DNA of 64,000 nucleotides, from NCBI GenBank assembly GCA_963839515.1, contig CAWIVN010000021.1:62001-126000 (forward strand), read 5' to 3'. Shown piece by piece: positions 8,304-17,270 of the stretch. Source of the stretch: Fredericiella sp963839515 (GTDB taxonomy: Bacteria; Chloroflexota; Anaerolineae; Caldilineales; Caldilineaceae). The translations under genes were made by a program, and so were the position numbers. A model generated the notes under the pieces. It saw only the letters and a list, made by a program, of their open reading frames with translations, was not told where the DNA came from and did not search any database. Every line of letters starts with the position of its first letter. Positions within the stretch are counted from its first letter, which is position 1.

Positions 8304-11300
8304 TCACAATGCGAGCGATGACTCAACGTGCGCCACGATCACCTCCAGTGTCCCCTGTGCGGCTGCCGACTGGGCCGCAGAGAGCTCCGCCATTGCCAGG
8401 CGGGCCTGCTGCCGTTCGATCAGCTCCGCCGCCTTGCGGTGGTAGGCTCGCCAGCCCGGCCACCGCAGCGCGGCCGCCGCCAGCGTTACGGCCTGCGTCA
8501 GATACCGGCCGGCGGCTGCCGTGTCGAGCTGTGCAGCCTCTCGTTCCAGCAAGAGTGCATAGTAGGTCACGACATGACTCAAAACCGGGTGATTCCATTC
8601 CAGGTCATCGCAACTGCGCAGTGCAAGTTGGAGCTGCTGCCGGCACAATGTATAGTCGCCCAGGCCGAGATAGCTCTCGGCCATGCCCAGATAGCAGTAC
8701 GTCAGTATCCGGCGAAAGCCGATGGCAGTGGCAACCCGCATCAGCTCTTCGGCATAGGGCATTGCCTCGGCGAACCGCTTTCCTTCGATGCACGCTTGCT
8801 GCAAGGAATACAGGCGGGTGGCTATGTGCACGGAATGGCCGAGTTCCTCACATATCGCGAGGCTTTGCTCGATCAACGCAAAGCCTTGGGCCCACTGCTT
8901 TTTGTCCAGCTGGCACAACTCGATGCCAACGCCACCTATGTTCATGGAATACGCCAGTCGATCGCCAGATCTCTCGCTGTAGCTGCAGCCCTGCCGGTAG
9001 TGTTCCAAGGCAAGCTTGGGATGACCGAGGGACTTCAGGGCAAATGCCAGCTCGCAGTGCGCGTTGCCGAGCAGATCGTTGCGCCCCAGTTGCATCCCGA
9101 GGGTGAGGCAGCGCTGCGCGCAATCGACCGCCTTCTGAAACCACCCCGAGTGTGCGTACATGTCCGACATACCGTACAGCACGGCCGCCAGGTTGCTGCG
9201 ATCGCCTGCCCGTTCGTAGTGGGCAACACCTGCCTGCAGATGGCGCTCCGCCTCGGGGAAATGGCCCTGCCAGCCCGCAATAAATCCCAGGAAGGTATGG
9301 GCAATGGCAACATCGTCCTGGGCTCTGCCATCGGTGGCCGCCAGCACCACCTGAAAGCATTGGGCCGCCTCCGCATGTTCGCCGAGATGGTAGCAAAAGA
9401 TCGCCGCGAGCGTCTCCAGGTGCTCGGCGACCTCCAGCGCAGTTCTGGATTGCGAGTTCGTCGACCTGTCACGCAGGCGTGCCGCACCGGCGGCGAACAG
9501 CTCTTTGCCTTCGCTGTAGCGGCACGTGTAGCGGAAGAAGTCGTACAGAGGATCGGTGGCAGCGGCGATATACGGCATGCCAGGCTGCTGTATCGCCCAC
9601 TGCCAGGCCGTGCGCACGTTGTCCATTTCGGCTTGGATCGCAGCGAGCGCGGCCTGTTGGCGGCTGTCGCCAAGCGCGTCCTTGCGGCTGATGACCGGCG
9701 TGAAAAAGTACTTCGCGTGCGCTGCCGCTGCGCCATCGTATTCAGGGCTGGCGACGAGTTGGGCATACGCAAACTGGCGCAGCAGCTCGTGGATTTGATA
9801 GCGCTCGAATTCGTCGAGCCGGATGAGGGCATTCTCGACGAGGCCGGCCAGGACGTAGGGCGAGGTTTCCGCTGCGGTTTCTGCCGCCTCCAGGGTAAAG
9901 CCGCCGCGAAAGAGCGCCAGGCGCGCCATGGCACTGGCCTCCTCGGGGCTGAGTCGCTGCCATGTCTGCTCCAGCACTGTCTGTAGGTTGCGATGGCGCT
10001 CTTGGAGGTCACCCACCTCCGCCCGCAGCAGTGCCATGCCCTTTTCCAACTCGCGCACGATCGCCGCGCAGGGCAGGCTTCTGAGCCACGCTGCCGCTAA
10101 CTCCAGCGCCAATGGCATCCCGCTCACCAACCGGCAAATCGCAACAACGCTCTCCAGGTGCTGTGGTACGGCGAATGCTGTCTGATAGCGTCGGGCGCTT
10201 TGGACAAAGAGGCGCACCGCATCTTCAGATACGGAGTTCTGTGTGATGGATCGATGGGTGGGCGGGTAAGACAGACCCTGCACAGTATGCAGATCGGCAG
10301 ACTGGAGCGGCAAGCCTGTGCGCGAGGTAACCAGCAATTTCACCCCTGGTGCCGCCGACAGCAGCCTAGGGAGGAATGAACTACCCTCCGCCAGGTGCTC
10401 GAAGTTATCAAGAACGAGCAAGAGCTTGCGCTGCTTCAAATAGCGAAAGAGTTGCTGTTCGGGGGGCGTGTCACTGTAAAAGGAGAAGCCGATGACCTCA
10501 GCAATGGTGGAGACGATGCCCGCCTCCGTATCAATCGACATAAGACCAGCGAAAAAGATACCATCTGGGAAAAGTGCTTGCGCCGCGGGATCGGGCGAAT
10601 CTGGGCCGATAAAATTTCGGGCAACCTCCAGCGCCAGGCGAGTCTTGCCGATACCGCCGGGGCCAACCAAAGTTAGCAGGCGACAGGCCGGATTTTGTAA
10701 GCGTGTGACCAATGCCTCGATCTCCGCGGTGCGGCCCACAAATGCGGTAGCTGGGTGGGGCAGGTTGTGCGGCGGCGTGGTTTGGGCATGGGCAGCCCCG
10801 GCGGCTGTAGGAACAACCGGCAGTGCAGCAGGGCTTTCCCGCGGCCCTGCTGCATTGGGGTTGGCCTTCAGCTTTGTATAGAGCCGTGTGATCTCCTCAC
10901 CTGGCTCCACATCAAGCTCTTGCGCCAGCGCCAGCCGGCACAGTTCGTACTGGCGGAGCGCAGCGTGATATTCGCCGCTGGCCGCCAGTAAGCCCATCAA
11001 TTGCAGGTGATCTTCTTCCCGCCAGGGTTCAAGCAACAAGAGGCGGCGCAGCGTGCCGATGGCGTTTGCTGTGTCGCCGTTTTGTCGATAGCGCGCCGCC
11101 AATAAGGCTAGAATTCCCACCGCAGCCGCGCGCAGACGCTCGCGTTCAGCCGCCAGCCATTGCTCGAATTCCGGCGCATTGCGGACATGAAATCCGTCTA
11201 GAAAATCACCTTGGTAGAGATCGATGGCTGCCTGCAGGCTCCCAAGTGATTGGTCTGCCTGCTTTGCCGCTGTCGCCGTCACGAAAATCTCTACATCCAG

Positions 11301-11579
11301 CCGATAGGGTAGCGCTGCATTAAACGCGACCGTCTGCGTGGCGATCGTGACGTATTCGCCCACCTGTTCACGCAAATCTGATAGCGCCTTGCTCAAATTC
11401 ACACGCGCTTTGGATTCCTCCATGTCGCCCCAGAAGAGCGTCGCCAATGCCGCACGCGAGTGTGTTCTGCGGGTGCCCGTGAGATAATACAGCAGCCCTT
11501 CAGCCTTCGCAGTTTTGAAGGTTGGGGTCAAGCCATTGGCAAAGCGAACGCTAGGTGACCCGAGCAGTTGAATCTTCAT
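8304..11579 (-). CDS. BTAD (SARP-like) / NB-ARC / TPR STAND transcriptional activator
   Basis: 1091 aa from the ATG at 11579, where the conserved N terminus MKIQLLGSPSVRF begins; the longer frame up to 11693 adds 38 unlikely residues. Residues 1-90 are an OmpR-type winged-helix, 95-250 a bacterial transcriptional activator domain (BTAD; EPWREEDHLQLMGLLAASGE), then an NB-ARC NTPase with Walker A GPGGIGKT near 303-310 and LLLVLDNFEHL as Walker B. A long TPR-like helical array fills the C-terminal 450 residues. This is the domain order of SARP/MalT-type activators that switch on ATP and an inducer. It is convergent with the S12 hydrolase. Targets unknown; the Gfo/Idh/MocA gene upstream on the same strand is a neighbour. 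Confidence 0.88.
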   Translation of the reverse strand: MKIQLLGSPSVRFANGLTPTFKTAKAEGLLYYLTGTRRTHSRAALATLFWGDMEESKARVNLSKALSDLREQVGEYVTIATQTVAFNAALPYRLDVEIFVTATAAKQADQSLGSLQAAIDLYQGDFLDGFHVRNAPEFEQWLAAERERLRAAAVGILALLAARYRQNGDTANAIGTLRRLLLLEPWREEDHLQLMGLLAASGEYHAALRQYELCRLALAQELDVEPGEEITRLYTKLKANPNAAGPRESPAALPVVPTAAGAAHAQTTPPHNLPHPATAFVGRTAEIEALVTRLQNPACRLLTLVGPGGIGKTRLALEVARNFIGPDSPDPAAQALFPDGIFFAGLMSIDTEAGIVSTIAEVIGFSFYSDTPPEQQLFRYLKQRKLLLVLDNFEHLAEGSSFLPRLLSAAPGVKLLVTSRTGLPLQSADLHTVQGLSYPPTHRSITQNSVSEDAVRLFVQSARRYQTAFAVPQHLESVVAICRLVSGMPLALELAAAWLRSLPCAAIVRELEKGMALLRAEVGDLQERHRNLQTVLEQTWQRLSPEEASAMARLALFRGGFTLEAAETAAETSPYVLAGLVENALIRLDEFERYQIHELLRQFAYAQLVASPEYDGAAAAHAKYFFTPVISRKDALGDSRQQAALAAIQAEMDNVRTAWQWAIQQPGMPYIAAATDPLYDFFRYTCRYSEGKELFAAGAARLRDRSTNSQSRTALEVAEHLETLAAIFCYHLGEHAEAAQCFQVVLAATDGRAQDDVAIAHTFLGFIAGWQGHFPEAERHLQAGVAHYERAGDRSNLAAVLYGMSDMYAHSGWFQKAVDCAQRCLTLGMQLGRNDLLGNAHCELAFALKSLGHPKLALEHYRQGCSYSERSGDRLAYSMNIGGVGIELCQLDKKQWAQGFALIEQSLAICEELGHSVHIATRLYSLQQACIEGKRFAEAMPYAEELMRVATAIGFRRILTYCYLGMAESYLGLGDYTLCRQQLQLALRSCDDLEWNHPVLSHVVTYYALLLEREAAQLDTAAAGRYLTQAVTLAAAALRWPGWRAYHRKAAELIERQQARLAMAELSAAQSAAAQGTLEVIVAHVESSLAL

Positions 11580-11670
11580 CCTCAACGCTTTCGCTTGCCT
11601 CCATCCCGGTATCCCCACTGCTCGGCGAAACTCCACCCTCCTCGCGTGATTCAAGGCACGATCTACCCTC

Positions 11671-12747
11671 TTAGAGCACCACCTCGCGACCACTTGCGGC
11701 CGAGCGTGTGACAGCGTCGATGATCTGGACGCTGGTCAACGCCTGTTCGCGGGTGGGGATGTCGGCGGTCGTGTCACCGTCGAGGACGCGCACGAAGTTC
11801 TCGATCAGCTTGAAGTAGGATCCGACCTTGGCTTCGTGCAGCGGGGTCTTGATGCTGACTTCCTGCTTGTTGAGCGTCGTGTAGAGCTCGACATTGTCGC
11901 GGCTGCCGATGTGGGCGCCGCCTTCGCTGCCAAAGACTTCGGTGACAAAGACTTCCGGGTAGTTGCTGGCCCATGAAACCTGCAGGTTGACGACGGCGCC
12001 GTTTTCGAAGCGAATAAAGGCCCAGGTGAAGTCATCCACATCGTAGCGTGCGCCGGCGGCCGGCATAAAGATATCCGAACCCCAGCCGCCCAGACCCAAC
12101 CCGCGCGGGCCGAACTCGGCAAATGAGGCGCCGCTGACGGACACGGGCTTGGGATAGCCCATGAGGTAGAGGGCGCGGTCGAGGGCGTGGATGCCGATGT
12201 CGAGCAGGGCGCCGCCGCCGGCCAGATCGCGGTTGGTGAACCAGCTGCCGTAACCGGGGATACCGCTGCGGCGCTGCCAAGCGGTGCGTACTGCATAGAT
12301 CTTGCCAAAGAAGCCGGCGTCGGCCTGCTGCTTGGCGGCCTGCATGGGGGGCGTGAAGCGATAATGCGTCCCGGCGGTCAGGATGCGGTCGTGGGCGGCG
12401 GCGATGTCGAACATCTCCTGGGCATCGGCGTAGGTGAGGGCGAGTGGCTTCTCACACAGCACATTGGAGCCCGCTTCGAGCGCGGCGATGGACATGGGCT
12501 TGTGGAAGATGTTAGGCGTGGCCACCACTGTGATGTCGGGGCGAACCTCGGCCAACATGGTATTGTAGTCGCCGTACGTGCGCGGGACCTTGAGATCGTC
12601 GGCCAGTACCCGGGCGCGGGCCTCGTTAACGTCGCAGATGGCGACGACTTCGCAGTTGGGGAGGCGCTGGAAACCAGGGACATGGCTGTGCTTGGCGATG
12701 CCGCCGGCGCCGATAACGGCGACGCGGTAGGAATTAGAAGTAGACAT
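11671..12747 (-). CDS. Gfo/Idh/MocA family NAD(P)-dependent oxidoreductase
   Basis: 358 aa, the usual family length. The N-terminal Rossmann fold has VIGAGGIAKHSH near residues 11-21, and the conserved EKP motif is in CEKPLAL near 97-103. The C-terminal alpha/beta substrate domain carries GGGALLDIGIHALD, holding the family's conserved Asp/His pair. Members oxidise or reduce sugars, inositols or related cyclic polyols; the substrate is not evident. It lies upstream of the BTAD regulator on the same strand (91-nt gap) and divergent from the BREX operon. Confidence 0.9.
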   Translation of the reverse strand: MSTSNSYRVAVIGAGGIAKHSHVPGFQRLPNCEVVAICDVNEARARVLADDLKVPRTYGDYNTMLAEVRPDITVVATPNIFHKPMSIAALEAGSNVLCEKPLALTYADAQEMFDIAAAHDRILTAGTHYRFTPPMQAAKQQADAGFFGKIYAVRTAWQRRSGIPGYGSWFTNRDLAGGGALLDIGIHALDRALYLMGYPKPVSVSGASFAEFGPRGLGLGGWGSDIFMPAAGARYDVDDFTWAFIRFENGAVVNLQVSWASNYPEVFVTEVFGSEGGAHIGSRDNVELYTTLNKQEVSIKTPLHEAKVGSYFKLIENFVRVLDGDTTADIPTREQALTSVQIIDAVTRSAASGREVVL

Positions 12748-12839
12748 AAATTGGGTGCCTTTGTGTGGAATGGTTGGAAAAGGGATATAGATGATTGAGT
12801 CAGTGTAAGACAGGGTATTGTGGCTGTCAAAAGATTCGG

Positions 12840-12875
12840 AGGCTTCCCGGAAGGGGCGGGCTTCCCGGAAGGGGT
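12840..12875. repeat. Dispersed palindromic repeat, copy A (two units)
   Basis: Two consecutive units of the form GGCTTCCCGGAAGGGG (12840-12856 and 12857-12874). The core CTTCCCGGAAG is nearly self-complementary. Related copies occur at 33315-33383 and, inverted, at 56816-56855, always intergenic. Located between the Gfo/Idh/MocA gene and brxF. Confidence 0.6.
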
Positions 12876-12953
12876 TGCAGGGTTATCCCCCAGCCCACAA
12901 TCTGTGTTACAATCTTCCCTACCAACCCGATCATGTCGTAAGCTTGGTTGTCC

Positions 12954-13424
12954 ATGTTGATTGAGGATGTCGCCGATCGTATCGACCAGTGCCTTGCTGC
13001 CCGGCCCTACTATCCCTGCGTGCTGCTGATCCATGCCGATATGCGTGTCCTGCAGGATGCGGCGGAGCAGTTGGTCGAGCGCAAGGCCTGGCGGGCGCTC
13101 GCGGTCGGCCGAGTCTTGACCGAGAGCCTGGCTCTCCAGCCGCAGGCACTGTACAGTACGCTGGCCAGCACGGCCCTGGATCGCCCGCTGGCGGCACTGC
13201 GCCCCGGCCCGGTGCTTTGCACGGACCTTGCGCTGCTGTTCGAGCCCCTGCTGGCACTGGACCCGCTCGCCCTGCTGCGCCAGTGGAGCCGCCGCGTGCC
13301 GATTGTCGCCGCCTGGCCCGGCGCCCATACCGGCACCGGCCTGGCTTACGCCGTGCCCTCCCATGCGCACTACCGGATGTGGCGCAGCACTGGCCTGGAT
13401 GCCGGGAGTATCGTACCTCTATAG
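12954..13424 (+). CDS. brxF: BREX type 3 protein BrxF (P-loop motif degenerate)
   Basis: 156 aa from the ATG at 12954 (a TTG six bases upstream is also possible). The C-terminal half matches the BrxF pattern: DLALLFEP then LDPLALLRQWSRR, IVAAWPG and a YAVPSHAHYRMW-type ending. BrxF is normally a small P-loop protein, but here the strand leading to the Walker A loop, VLLIHADMRVLQDAAEQL, lacks the GxGK(T/S) signature, so nucleotide binding is doubtful. It is the first gene of the + strand BREX operon, 42 nt before brxC, the standard type 3 order. Assignment rests on the C-terminal pattern plus context. Confidence 0.75.
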   Translation: MLIEDVADRIDQCLAARPYYPCVLLIHADMRVLQDAAEQLVERKAWRALAVGRVLTESLALQPQALYSTLASTALDRPLAALRPGPVLCTDLALLFEPLLALDPLALLRQWSRRVPIVAAWPGAHTGTGLAYAVPSHAHYRMWRSTGLDAGSIVPL

Positions 13425-13466
13425 TCATGCCGCCCCTCCCCCGGACCGGAGAAAGGATCGCTCCCC

Positions 13467-16400
13467 GTGCTCTATCGCGAACTCGTCCAGTTTGAACCGC
13501 TCGATACCATCATCCAGCTGCGGGAATCGGCCGATCTGGGCGAAGCCCGCCGCCTGGTCAAGACCTACGCCTTCTCCGACCGCATGGTAGAGCAGCTTTC
13601 GGGGCTGGTCTTTCCGCAACTGCAGATGGCGCGCGGGGTGGACAACAAGGGCATCTTTATCGTCGGCAACTACGGCACAGGCAAGTCGCACCTGATGGCG
13701 GTGATCGCCGCGCTGGCCGAGCATGCCGACCTGCTGGCCGAGGTGCAGAACGCGCGCGTCAAGGAGGAGGCCGCCAGCTTTGCGGGCAGTTACAAGGTGT
13801 TGCGCATGGAGCTGGGCGCTGTCACCCGCCGGCTATACTACATCGTGACCGACCAGCTCAGCGCCTTTCTGCACGAGCAGGGCGTCGAGTACCGCTTTCC
13901 GCGCCTCGACGAAGTGGGCGAGAACAAAACCGGGCTGATCCAGGCTGTACACCTCTTCAACCAGAGGTATCCCAACCACGGGCTGCTGCTGGTAATCGAC
14001 GAGCTGCTCGACTATCTTAAAGCGCAGGACGCGGCCGGGCTCAACCTGGATTTCGGTTTTCTGCGCGAGCTGGGCGAGGTGACCGAGCTGGCGCCTTTCC
14101 GCTTTATGGCCGGCATCCAGGAGTCGCTCTTTGACAGCCCTTCCTTTGCCTTCTTTGCCCAGTCCGTCCAGCGCGTGCGCGCCCGCTTTGACCAGGTGCG
14201 CATCGCCCGCGAGGATATCGCCTACGTCGTCCAGCAGCGCCTGCTGGCCAAGAGTGACCCGCAGATCGCCTGGGTCACCGACCACCTGCGCCAGTTTGCC
14301 GGCCTCTACCCGGCCATGGCCGACCGGCTGACCGAATACGCCCGCCTGTACCCCATCCACCCCGCCTATATCGAGGCCTTCGAGCAGGTCTACATCGCCG
14401 AAAAGCGCGAGGTGCTCAAGACGCTGACCGCCGCCATCCGCACGGTGCTGGACAAGCCGGTGCCCGCCAACGAGACGGGCCTGATCTCCTACGACCACTA
14501 CTGGAGTGTGATTCTCGACGATCCCAGCCTGCGCTCGCAGTCGGGCGTGATCTCGGTGGTGGAGAAGGGGGCGATCCTGCACAGCCGCGTGGCGGGCGGC
14601 TACACGCGGCCGGCGCTCAAGGCGATGGCGCTGCGCATAATCGACGGGCTGTGCGTGCAGCGGCTCACCACCACCGACGTGCGCGCCCGCATCGGCGTCA
14701 CGGCCGAAGAGCTGCGCGACGACCTCTGCCTGTGGACCGAGCTGCCGGCGCAGAACCGCAGCGCGCGCCTGCTGCTCGACCAGGTCAAGACGGCCCTGCG
14801 CGAGATCACGCGTACAGTCAGCGGCCAGTTCATTACCTACAACGAGGAGAACGGCCAGTACTACATCGACCCCGACAAGGACGTTGACGTGGCGGCCAAG
14901 ATCGAGGAACGCGCCGAGCTGGTCAGCGCCGAGCAGATGACGCAGTTCTACTTTGACGCCCTGCGCCTGCTGTTTAGCAATCTGCCAACGAGCGTCTACG
15001 TCCCCGGCTACCAGATCTGGAGCTACGAGCTGCCCTGGGTCGAGCACAAGGTGACCCGGCCCGGCTATCTCTTCTTTGGCCCGCCCAACAAGCGCAGCAC
15101 GGCCCAGCCGCCGCGCGATTTCTACGTCTATTTCCTTTCACCCTTTGCCGCCAGCGACGAAGCGGGAGGCAGCGCGGCAGCCGGGGAGGACGACGAGGTC
15201 ATCTTTGCCCTGGAGGGCGTCGACGAGGAGCTTCGCATGGGCGTGCGCCGCTACGCCGCCGCCCGCATGTTGAGCCTTGAATCGACCGACCTGGCGGCGC
15301 AGTATGCGACCAAGGCCGACGAGCAGCGGCGCAAAGTGCGGCAGTGGCTGGAAGGCAACCTCAACGCCCGGTTGCGCATCCACTATCGCGGGGCTGCGCG
15401 CACGGCGCCCGAGCTGCTGGCCGCCATGCGCAGCACCGGTAGCCAGGACATCGAAGAGATGGTACGGCTGATGGCGGCCCACCTGCTCGACGCTCGCTTT
15501 ACCGATACTTATCCCGACTATCCGCGCTTTGCGCGGCTGCAGACGCCGGTGGGCGAGGGCGGCCGCTCCGTGGCGGCGGGAGATGCCGTGCGCCTGATCG
15601 CCCGCGGCCAGCGCACGCAGCTCGCCAGCGCCATCGTCGAGGGGCTGGGGCTGGTGGAGGGCAGCGAAGTGCTGCGCCCGCTCAACTCACCCTATGCCCG
15701 CCACCTGTTGGAGCTGCTCGAGAGCCGCGATGCTCTGCAAGTCGTCAACGCCGGCGAGGTGATCGTCCAGGTGGCCGGCGGGCAAAACCCGATCTGGAAG
15801 GAGCGCCAGTTTCAATTGGAGCCGGAGTGGGTGGCCGTGCTGCTGGTAGCGCTGGTGGCCGACGGGCGCGTCGAGCTCAACCTGGGCGGCAGCCATCCTG
15901 TGCTCGACGCCGCCAACGTCGAGGCGGCCGCCACGATCGCGATCGCCGACCTTGCCAACTTCCGCTTCTACAAGCGCCCGCGCGGTGTGCCGGTCGCCCG
16001 CTGGCAGCAGATCTTTGAGGGCCTGGGCCTGCAGGCGGGGCTGATCCGCGACGAGAACACGCGACGCGAGGCGCTGCGCCAGCTGGCCGAGCGCGTGCAG
16101 GGGGACCTTGAGCGCATCACGGCCGTGAGTGCCAGGATCGAGCACAGCCTGGCGCTGTGGGGCGAATCGCTCTTCACCGACCGCATCAGCTTCACCTCAC
16201 GGGCGGGGGCCGTCGAGGGTCATTCACAGCTGGGGGGCATGCGGCTGAGCCAGACTGACCTGCTGCCCGACTTCCGCGGGGCCAAGCAGTTTCTGGAAAA
16301 GCTGGGCCGCTACAACAGTCCGGGCAAGCTGCAAAACTTGGACCTCACGGAAGTCCAGATCGTCGAGGGGCTGGCGGCGCGGCGCAAGGGCCTGGCCAGC

Positions 16401-17264
16401 GGCCAGTTTGTGGATCTTGTCGTCCAGTTTCAGCCCCTGGCCGCCTACCTGGAGACGGCGGCGGCCAACCTGCCTGACGACGACCCCTGGCTGGCTGCCG
16501 CCGGGCAGGCACGCGCCGAGCTGCTGGATGCCCTGCGCGACTTTGCCCAGACCGGTGCGCCCCTGGCAGCCCCTGCCTGGCGGCAGCGGCTGGAAGGGCT
16601 TAAGCGCGCCTATGTGCAGCGCTACACCGGCTTGCACAACACCTATGTACTCAACCAGGCGGGCGACGCTGCACGCCGGCGGCTGCTGGAGAGCGATCAG
16701 ACCAAGCAATTGAAGACACTGGCGCGTATCGACCTGTTCGGCAGTGGCGGGCTCGACGGCTGGAGCCAGGCGCTTATGGCTATTCCCGCCTGCCAGAGCT
16801 ACCACGAGGGGCTGATCGAGGATGCGCCTACCTGTCCCCAGTGCCGTTTTCGCGCCGCCACAGGGGGTTCCCTGGCGGCCGGCGCGCGGGTTGCCGTGCT
16901 CGAGGAACGGCGCGACGCACTCCTGGCGCAGTGGCACAGTGCCCTGCGCCAGGAACTCGCCACGCAGGGCGCGCAGGCGGGCATCGCCAACATGACGGCC
17001 GCCGAGCGCCGCCCCCTTGACCAGTACCTGGCGCTAACCGGGCCCGCTGCTGCGGCCCTGCCCGGCGGTTTTGTCGAGTCCGCCAACCGGGCCTTGCGCG
17101 GCCTGCGCGGTCTCAAGCTCGACGGCGAGGAAATCCTCGCCGCGCTCACGCGCCCGGGCCTGCCTTGCACCTTTGACGAGCTCGAGGCGCGCTTCCGCAG
17201 CTACGTCCAGGGCCTGATCAACCAGGGCAACGACCGCACCAGCACGCGCCTTAACATCGAGTGA
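13467..17264 (+). CDS. brxC: BREX ATPase BrxC/PglY (DUF6079-like)
   Basis: 1265 aa, normal length for BrxC/PglY. The P-loop GNYGTGKSHL is at residues 67-76, the Walker B strand LLLVIDELLDYL near 171-182. The middle section is a large helical AAA-type module. A zinc-finger-like pair of cysteines (CPQC, with a preceding CQSYH) occurs near residues 1108-1125. The start is GTG at 13467, with GAGAAAGGA about 10 nt upstream. BrxC is an AAA+ ATPase needed for host methylation and phage exclusion in BREX. It is followed after 6 nt by the methyltransferase gene, so the two are probably translationally coupled. The frame is intact and GC-rich throughout. Confidence 0.88.
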   Translation: MLYRELVQFEPLDTIIQLRESADLGEARRLVKTYAFSDRMVEQLSGLVFPQLQMARGVDNKGIFIVGNYGTGKSHLMAVIAALAEHADLLAEVQNARVKEEAASFAGSYKVLRMELGAVTRRLYYIVTDQLSAFLHEQGVEYRFPRLDEVGENKTGLIQAVHLFNQRYPNHGLLLVIDELLDYLKAQDAAGLNLDFGFLRELGEVTELAPFRFMAGIQESLFDSPSFAFFAQSVQRVRARFDQVRIAREDIAYVVQQRLLAKSDPQIAWVTDHLRQFAGLYPAMADRLTEYARLYPIHPAYIEAFEQVYIAEKREVLKTLTAAIRTVLDKPVPANETGLISYDHYWSVILDDPSLRSQSGVISVVEKGAILHSRVAGGYTRPALKAMALRIIDGLCVQRLTTTDVRARIGVTAEELRDDLCLWTELPAQNRSARLLLDQVKTALREITRTVSGQFITYNEENGQYYIDPDKDVDVAAKIEERAELVSAEQMTQFYFDALRLLFSNLPTSVYVPGYQIWSYELPWVEHKVTRPGYLFFGPPNKRSTAQPPRDFYVYFLSPFAASDEAGGSAAAGEDDEVIFALEGVDEELRMGVRRYAAARMLSLESTDLAAQYATKADEQRRKVRQWLEGNLNARLRIHYRGAARTAPELLAAMRSTGSQDIEEMVRLMAAHLLDARFTDTYPDYPRFARLQTPVGEGGRSVAAGDAVRLIARGQRTQLASAIVEGLGLVEGSEVLRPLNSPYARHLLELLESRDALQVVNAGEVIVQVAGGQNPIWKERQFQLEPEWVAVLLVALVADGRVELNLGGSHPVLDAANVEAAATIAIADLANFRFYKRPRGVPVARWQQIFEGLGLQAGLIRDENTRREALRQLAERVQGDLERITAVSARIEHSLALWGESLFTDRISFTSRAGAVEGHSQLGGMRLSQTDLLPDFRGAKQFLEKLGRYNSPGKLQNLDLTEVQIVEGLAARRKGLASGQFVDLVVQFQPLAAYLETAAANLPDDDPWLAAAGQARAELLDALRDFAQTGAPLAAPAWRQRLEGLKRAYVQRYTGLHNTYVLNQAGDAARRRLLESDQTKQLKTLARIDLFGSGGLDGWSQALMAIPACQSYHEGLIEDAPTCPQCRFRAATGGSLAAGARVAVLEERRDALLAQWHSALRQELATQGAQAGIANMTAAERRPLDQYLALTGPAAAALPGGFVESANRALRGLRGLKLDGEEILAALTRPGLPCTFDELEARFRSYVQGLINQGNDRTSTRLNIE

Positions 17265-17270
17265 CCAACC

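Noticed and set aside
8328..9986. Long + strand open frame (552 codons) opposite the BTAD regulator
   Set aside because: It is antisense to a protein with clear domains; the composition and lack of motifs show a GC-driven shadow frame.
12840..12875. CRISPR-like short repeats
   Set aside because: Only two adjacent units with a 0-1 bp spacer and palindromic cores; no unique spacers and no cas genes.
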